The translations under genes and the position numbers were made by a program. A stretch of 64,000 nucleotides of DNA, from assembly GCF_020405205.1 (NCBI RefSeq), contig NZ_CP084469.1:1054001-1118000 (forward strand). The letters run 5' to 3'. The DNA comes from Natrinema salinisoli (GTDB lineage Archaea > Halobacteriota > Halobacteria > Halobacteriales > Natrialbaceae). A model generated the notes under the pieces. That model saw only the letters and a program-made list of their open reading frames with translations, did no database searches and had not been told where the DNA came from. Below, piece by piece: positions 60,371-64,000 of the stretch. Position 1 is the stretch's first letter; each line of letters begins with the position of its first letter.

Positions 60371-61405
60371 ATGCCGTACTGTCACGACTGTGACGAGGGG
60401 TTCGAAGGGGGGACGATTCTCTGTCCGGGCTGCGGTTCGAAGCTCGCAGTGGATCGAAACGACGCGGAACCGAAGTCCGAGTGGTCGAGCGACACTGCGG
60501 AGAGCGGTACGTCGAGCTGGTCGAACGAGGATTCGACGGGAGGCGAAACCAGTTGGTCGAGCGACGCCTCCGCGAGTGCTGACGGAGCGACTGGCTGGTC
60601 GAGTACTGATTCAACGGTCGGGGAGACTACGTCGAGCATCCACGAGGACCCGGTTGCGACTGCGACGGATGCAGACGGCCAGTCGGGGCCGAGACGACAC
60701 GACCGGGATCTCTTCGAGTTCTCGTTCACGTTTCCCCTCGGCAAGGACGGCAAACCGTTGCTGATCGATTCCGTCCTCTTTTTCTTCGGTACCTTTCTGT
60801 TGATACCACTGATCTTCGCTTTCGGGTACGCCTATCGGGTCGGCCGCGCTGCCGCCCGCGGTGACGAGGACCCGCCGTCGTTCGACGACTGGGGCGGACT
60901 GGGAAAAGACGGACTGCTACTCGGCGGACTCATTCTCGGTATTACGATCGCGTTCAGTGCAGCGATCGGGGGACTGTTGTTCGCGACCATCGCGGTCAGC
61001 GATACCCCGTCGCTCGTCATCGCGATCGCCGGTGTCGGATTCCTCCTCTTGCTGGCCGGATCCTACCTCACGGGTGCGATCGTCCCCGTCGTGATCGGGA
61101 CGGGAAGCGTAGGGAAAGCGTTCTCCGACGGCCGAATACTCGAGTTCGCGCTCTCGATTCACTACCTCAAGGGCGTGCTCGCGTACATCGCGGTTTCGGT
61201 CGTGCTGTCGATCGTGGTCAATATCGTCTGGTTCGTCCTGCTGATCACGGTCTTCGGTACCGTCCTCATCATTCCGCTGGCGTTCGTCCTCATGGCGTAT
61301 CAGTTCAACCTGCTGTTCGCCATGTGGGGCCACATCTACAACGAAGCTGCGGCAGCGGGCGACGTCGAGCCCGTCAGCCCCGATGCCTCGCTCGGATTCG
61401 AGTGA
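60371..61405 (+). CDS. Zinc-ribbon DUF4013 membrane protein
   Basis: The 344-residue protein begins with a zinc ribbon MPYCHDC and ILCPGC (C4/C7/C18/C21), then a Ser/Trp-rich acidic linker (35-90) with evenly spaced Trp-Ser motifs (W38, W50, W62, W76), and a six-helix DUF4013 domain from about residue 130 (PLLIDSVLFFFGTFLLIPLI, GYAYRVGRAAARGDEDPPSFDDWG, NLLFAMWGHIYNEA). DUF4013 membrane proteins have no known function. A TATA-like ATTCATATACAG about 28 bases before the ATG fits a leaderless transcript. It follows the acyltransferase gene on the same strand. Confidence 0.85.
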   Translation: MPYCHDCDEGFEGGTILCPGCGSKLAVDRNDAEPKSEWSSDTAESGTSSWSNEDSTGGETSWSSDASASADGATGWSSTDSTVGETTSSIHEDPVATATDADGQSGPRRHDRDLFEFSFTFPLGKDGKPLLIDSVLFFFGTFLLIPLIFAFGYAYRVGRAAARGDEDPPSFDDWGGLGKDGLLLGGLILGITIAFSAAIGGLLFATIAVSDTPSLVIAIAGVGFLLLLAGSYLTGAIVPVVIGTGSVGKAFSDGRILEFALSIHYLKGVLAYIAVSVVLSIVVNIVWFVLLITVFGTVLIIPLAFVLMAYQFNLLFAMWGHIYNEAAAAGDVEPVSPDASLGFE

Positions 61406-61551
61406 AACCTTCGCCGTCCGGACTCGAGCGGCCAAATATCGATCGACCCAGTTAGTTTGCGGGTCGGCTACCGGAGAGCGAGACGGAGAGTCCGAACGGT
61501 GAGTTCGAAAACGGAGACGAAAGAGAGTGCTCGAGGGTGCGGCGACGGGAT

Positions 61552-62721
61552 CTACAGCGACGACCAGGACTTGCGCGCGACGTTCCAGGACGTGATGTCG
61601 GCGATCCAGCGGGCGGCGATCATCTTCTTGAGGTTCTGGGCCGGGAAGCCGCCGAAGGTGTCGACGGGTAGTGAGATGCCGAAGGCCGGCTTGACGTCGT
61701 GGGCGACGGCCTTCTCGCCGACGGAGATGACCGTCCCCTTGTCGTCGTACTCCCAGGTCTTGAGCGGGCGGTTGTCGATCGCACGCGCGATGTTCTCGCC
61801 GGCGACTTCCGCGGCCTGCCAGGCGGCCTGTGCCGTCGGCGGCGCGGGCTGGTCACCCTGGTCGATGATCGCCGAGTCTCCGATGGCGAACACGCGCTCG
61901 TCGGAGGTCTGGAAGTTTGCCCCCGTGTTGACGCGGTTGTGCTCCTTTTCGAGGTCGGCATCGTCTATCGCATCGCGACCGGTGATGCCGCCGGTCCAGA
62001 CGAGGACGTCGTGATCGAGGGGCTCGCCCTCGTCGAACTCGATGTGGTCCTCGGTTGCCTCGGTGATCGGGTCGTCCGTGTGGATCTGGACGCCCGCTTC
62101 CTCGAGCAGGTCGCGCAGGGCCTGCTGGACCTCCGGATCGTTGCCCGGGAAGATCTCCTCGAGCGCCTCGACGAGGTGGATCTCGATCGGTGCGCGGTGT
62201 TCGTCGCGGAACTCAGCGATCTCGCCCGCGGTCTGAATACCCGAGAGGCCGGCACCGCCGATGACGACCTGGGCGGGCTCGCCGCGAGTCGCCTCCTGAC
62301 TGGCGTCGGTGACGGCCTCGTGAATCTCGAGCGCGTCGTCGAGGCTCTTCAGGGTCAGGGAGTGCTCCTCGAGACCCGGGATCCCGTAGTAGGCGGTCTG
62401 GCTGCCGAGGCCGACGAGGACGTAGTCGTAGTCGACGTCGTCGCCGTCCGCGAGTTCGACGACCTGTTCGTCGACGTCGAGACCGGTCACTTCGTCCTCG
62501 ATGAACTGGGTCGACGGGTCCGCGATCTGATCGACCGGGAACGTGATGTCCGAGCGGACGTCCGGGTCCCGGATTGCACGATGGGACTCGTGTAGAACGA
62601 GGTGGTAATCGACGTCGGCGATCCACGTTAGCCGCGCGTTGCCCCCGAGCTCCGACTGGAGCCTGTTGATTGTCCCGGTGCCAGCGTATCCCGCACCGAG
62701 CACGACGACGTTCTCAGTCAT
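61552..62721 (-). CDS. Type II NADH dehydrogenase (NDH-2) family
   Basis: The 389-residue flavoprotein has the FAD motif VVVLGAGYAGTGTINRL near the N-terminus, the NAD motif VVIGGAGLSGIQTAGEIAEF near residue 160, LVWTGGITG and the FAD-binding VFAIGDSAIID near residue 290, typical of NDH-2. It should oxidise NADH and pass electrons to menaquinone at the membrane surface without pumping protons. The ATG at 62721 gives a normal start; an upstream codon at 62730 adds only three residues. It is downstream of the arginase-like gene on the minus strand, with a 111-base gap. Confidence 0.91.
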   Translation of the reverse strand: MTENVVVLGAGYAGTGTINRLQSELGGNARLTWIADVDYHLVLHESHRAIRDPDVRSDITFPVDQIADPSTQFIEDEVTGLDVDEQVVELADGDDVDYDYVLVGLGSQTAYYGIPGLEEHSLTLKSLDDALEIHEAVTDASQEATRGEPAQVVIGGAGLSGIQTAGEIAEFRDEHRAPIEIHLVEALEEIFPGNDPEVQQALRDLLEEAGVQIHTDDPITEATEDHIEFDEGEPLDHDVLVWTGGITGRDAIDDADLEKEHNRVNTGANFQTSDERVFAIGDSAIIDQGDQPAPPTAQAAWQAAEVAGENIARAIDNRPLKTWEYDDKGTVISVGEKAVAHDVKPAFGISLPVDTFGGFPAQNLKKMIAARWIADITSWNVARKSWSSL

Positions 62722-62832
62722 ATCCCACACTGGGAATCACTATGATACAAAGGTGTTGGAACGAGTATCGGTGTGCAAAAGATTCACACTTGTATGTCCG
62801 CAGCCACGAAGCGGATCGCTCCGAGACGTCCC

Positions 62833-63753
62833 TCAGAGGATCCGTTTGCCGAACGTGCTCGCCGTCAGTTCCGCCGCCAATGTCGCTGTCTCGTTCGCCT
62901 CGTCCAGGATCGGGTTCACCTCGACGACGTCCACCGATCGGAGGATGCCGTCGGCCTCGTCGCGGCGAGACAGGGCCTCGAGTGCGGCGTGGGCCTCCCG
63001 GTAGGTGACGCCGCCCCGAACCGGAGTGCCGACCCCGGGTGCTTCCTTCGGATCGAGCCAGTCGAGGTCGAGGCTGACGTGGACGCCGTCGGTCCCGTCG
63101 GTCGCGACCGCGAGCGCGTCCTCGACGACCGCAGAGATCCCGCGCTGATCGATGTCGGACATGGTAAAGGCGGTCATGTCGCTGTCCCGAATCAGTTCAC
63201 GCTCCCGTTCGTCGATGCTCCGAAGGCCGACGTAGGCGATCGACGACTCCCGAAGGTTGGGCGCGGGGGCCCAGTCCGTTTCGCCGAACGCGCCGCGGCC
63301 GAGGGCCGCAGCCAGCGGCATCCCGTGAACGTTCCCGCTGGGAGAGGTCTCGGGCGTATTGAGGTCCGCGTGAGCGTCGAACCAGACGACACCGAGATCG
63401 GCCCCGCGCGCCGAGCCGCCGAGCGAACCGATCGCAACGGAGTGATCGCCGCCCAGCACGAGCGGGAACTCGCCGTCCGCAAGCGTCGCCGCGACTCGAT
63501 CGCGGATACGCGTACAGACGTCTTCGACCTCTCGGAGGAACTTCGCGTTCCCGCTGCTGGGCTGGTCGGCGTCCGGATCTCGCTCCTCCGCACGGGGCAT
63601 CGATAGATCACCGTCGTCGATCGGCTCGACGCCCGCCCGCTCGAGGCCGTCAGCCAGCCCGGCGTAGCGGATCGCGGACGGTCCCATGTCGACGCCGCGC
63701 CGATTCGCACCGTAGTCCATCGGCGCTCCGATTATCCTGACGTTCCGTTCCAT
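62833..63753 (-). CDS. rocF: Arginase/agmatinase-family ureohydrolase
   Basis: This 306-residue protein carries the manganese ligands of ureohydrolases: GGDHS (H104), WFDAHADLN (D126, H128, D130) and SLDLDWLDP (D229, D231). GADLGVVWFDAHAD and GVGTPVRGGV are typical of arginases. It starts with an arginase-like IGAPMDYGANRRGVDMGPSAIRYAG. It should cleave arginine to ornithine and urea, though agmatinase or formiminoglutamase activity is possible. It is transcribed divergently from the DtxR-family gene, sharing a 95-base promoter region. Confidence 0.92.
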   Translation of the reverse strand: MERNVRIIGAPMDYGANRRGVDMGPSAIRYAGLADGLERAGVEPIDDGDLSMPRAEERDPDADQPSSGNAKFLREVEDVCTRIRDRVAATLADGEFPLVLGGDHSVAIGSLGGSARGADLGVVWFDAHADLNTPETSPSGNVHGMPLAAALGRGAFGETDWAPAPNLRESSIAYVGLRSIDERERELIRDSDMTAFTMSDIDQRGISAVVEDALAVATDGTDGVHVSLDLDWLDPKEAPGVGTPVRGGVTYREAHAALEALSRRDEADGILRSVDVVEVNPILDEANETATLAAELTASTFGKRIL

Positions 63754-63821
63754 AGTTTCGATACGTCGACGTCCGATTTGATCGTGACGATTCGTGCCGT
63801 TTCGCTGGCGATAGCTTTAGG

Positions 63822-63836
63822 GTTAGACGTCTCTAA
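63822..63836. promoter_or_regulatory. Palindrome-cored motif in front of the DtxR-family gene
   Basis: GTTAGACGTCTCTAA lies 13-27 bases before the ATG at 63849, between TATA-like ATAGCTTTAG at 63811-63820 and the start codon. The same 15-mer occurs at 14946-14960. Metal-dependent regulators of this family often autoregulate through such palindromes, so this is a candidate operator. Confidence 0.45.
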
Positions 63837-63848
63837 ATCCGGGACAGA

Positions 63849-64000
63849 ATGATGTTGAGCGACGTGATGGAGGACTACCTCAAAGCGATCTATCAGCTCC
63901 AGCGGGAGACCGACGATCGGATCAAGACCTCCGAGATCGCGGCCGAACTGGACGTCACGTCGCCGACCGTCACCAGCATGCTCGACAAACTCGAGGAGCG
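63849..64000 (+). CDS. DtxR/MntR-type metal-dependent regulator (3' end outside window)
   Basis: The first 50 residues are visible: MMLSDVMEDYLKAIYQLQRE, then a winged-helix segment TSEIAAELDVTSPTVTSMLDKLEER. This is the standard N-terminus of DtxR/IdeR/MntR/SirR repressors, which bind iron or manganese and control metal uptake genes. Two adjacent Met codons (63849 and 63852) are both possible starts. It diverges from the arginase gene; manganese-dependent arginase beside a metal regulator may be meaningful. Confidence 0.85.
   Translation, partial: MMLSDVMEDYLKAIYQLQRETDDRIKTSEIAAELDVTSPTVTSMLDKLEE

Overview
The window is chromosomal DNA from a halophilic archaeon, most likely a Natrialbaceae-type haloarchaeon (Natrinema/Haloterrigena/Natronorubrum group; this is an inference). 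The evidence is high GC, very acidic proteins, TATA-type archaeal promoters about 25-30 bases before many start codons (leaderless transcripts), twin-arginine signals on exported proteins, archaeal markers (L21e, Rpo4/RpoF, DUF655, pelota, archaeal Elp3 and RqcH) and GCGAGCGAAGCGAGC-type intergenic repeats. I saw no rRNA, tRNA, CRISPR array, complete insertion sequence or prophage. Overall it is chromosomal core with islands of accessory genes.

Layout. 1-9.2 kb: a truncated trans-sulfuration enzyme, then the archaeal housekeeping string rpl21e-rpoF-DUF655-ksgA-mscS-hemK, a PQQ-propeller lipoprotein and a two-gene, split cobalamin-independent methionine synthase. Two copies of a hairpin-rich repeat lie just upstream of rpl21e and ksgA. 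9.4-23.5 kb: a carbohydrate region with a Tat-exported GH3 beta-glucosidase, a TrmB regulator, a complete CUT1 sugar ABC transporter (binding protein, two permeases, ATPase, plus a tiny membrane protein), two Gfo/Idh/MocA oxidoreductases and a xylose-isomerase-like TIM barrel. A shared operator-like sequence occurs before trmB, before the ABC operon and, as a half site, before the second oxidoreductase. The combination resembles an oxidise-then-isomerise or cleave route for an imported sugar or glycoside.

23.6-37.9 kb: mixed genes, including a broken SHOCT-domain gene, a quinone-oxidoreductase-like MDR enzyme, an HD phosphohydrolase, an amidohydrolase, a gamma-carbonic-anhydrase-like protein, a 112-bp element with perfect 16-bp terminal inverted repeats, a ComEC-like lipoprotein with its DUF3006 partner, OsmC, SPFH, a YdjM-type membrane protein, MBL hydrolase, an S1/OB/DHH protein with a degenerate DHH motif, a truncated MFS gene, an intact SHOCT protein and an SDR. 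37.9-44.1 kb: the seven-gene Mrp/Mnh cation/proton antiporter operon on the minus strand.

44.3-52.8 kb: translation-related genes (Elp3, RqcH, pelota) with small conserved proteins and a CBS protein. 52.8-56.8 kb: a large MMPL/RND exporter translationally coupled to a second TrmB-family regulator, with a perfect 9-7-9 inverted repeat in the promoter. 57-64 kb: RNase Z-like MBL protein, an Nmad3-like protein (a family linked to DNA-base modification), a DUF7344-type winged helix protein, a hexapeptide acyltransferase, a zinc-ribbon DUF4013 membrane protein, a type II NADH dehydrogenase, an arginase-family enzyme and the start of a DtxR/MntR-type regulator.

Most unusual observations: the TrmB operator set and its sugar-oxidation locus, the SHOCT-like repeats inside the MMPL exporter loop with its own palindromic operator, the 112-bp MITE-like element fused to the end of the DUF3006 gene, the hairpin-array repeat before core translation genes, and orphan promoters in gaps without genes. 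Functions are read from sequence and remembered family features; no database search was run.
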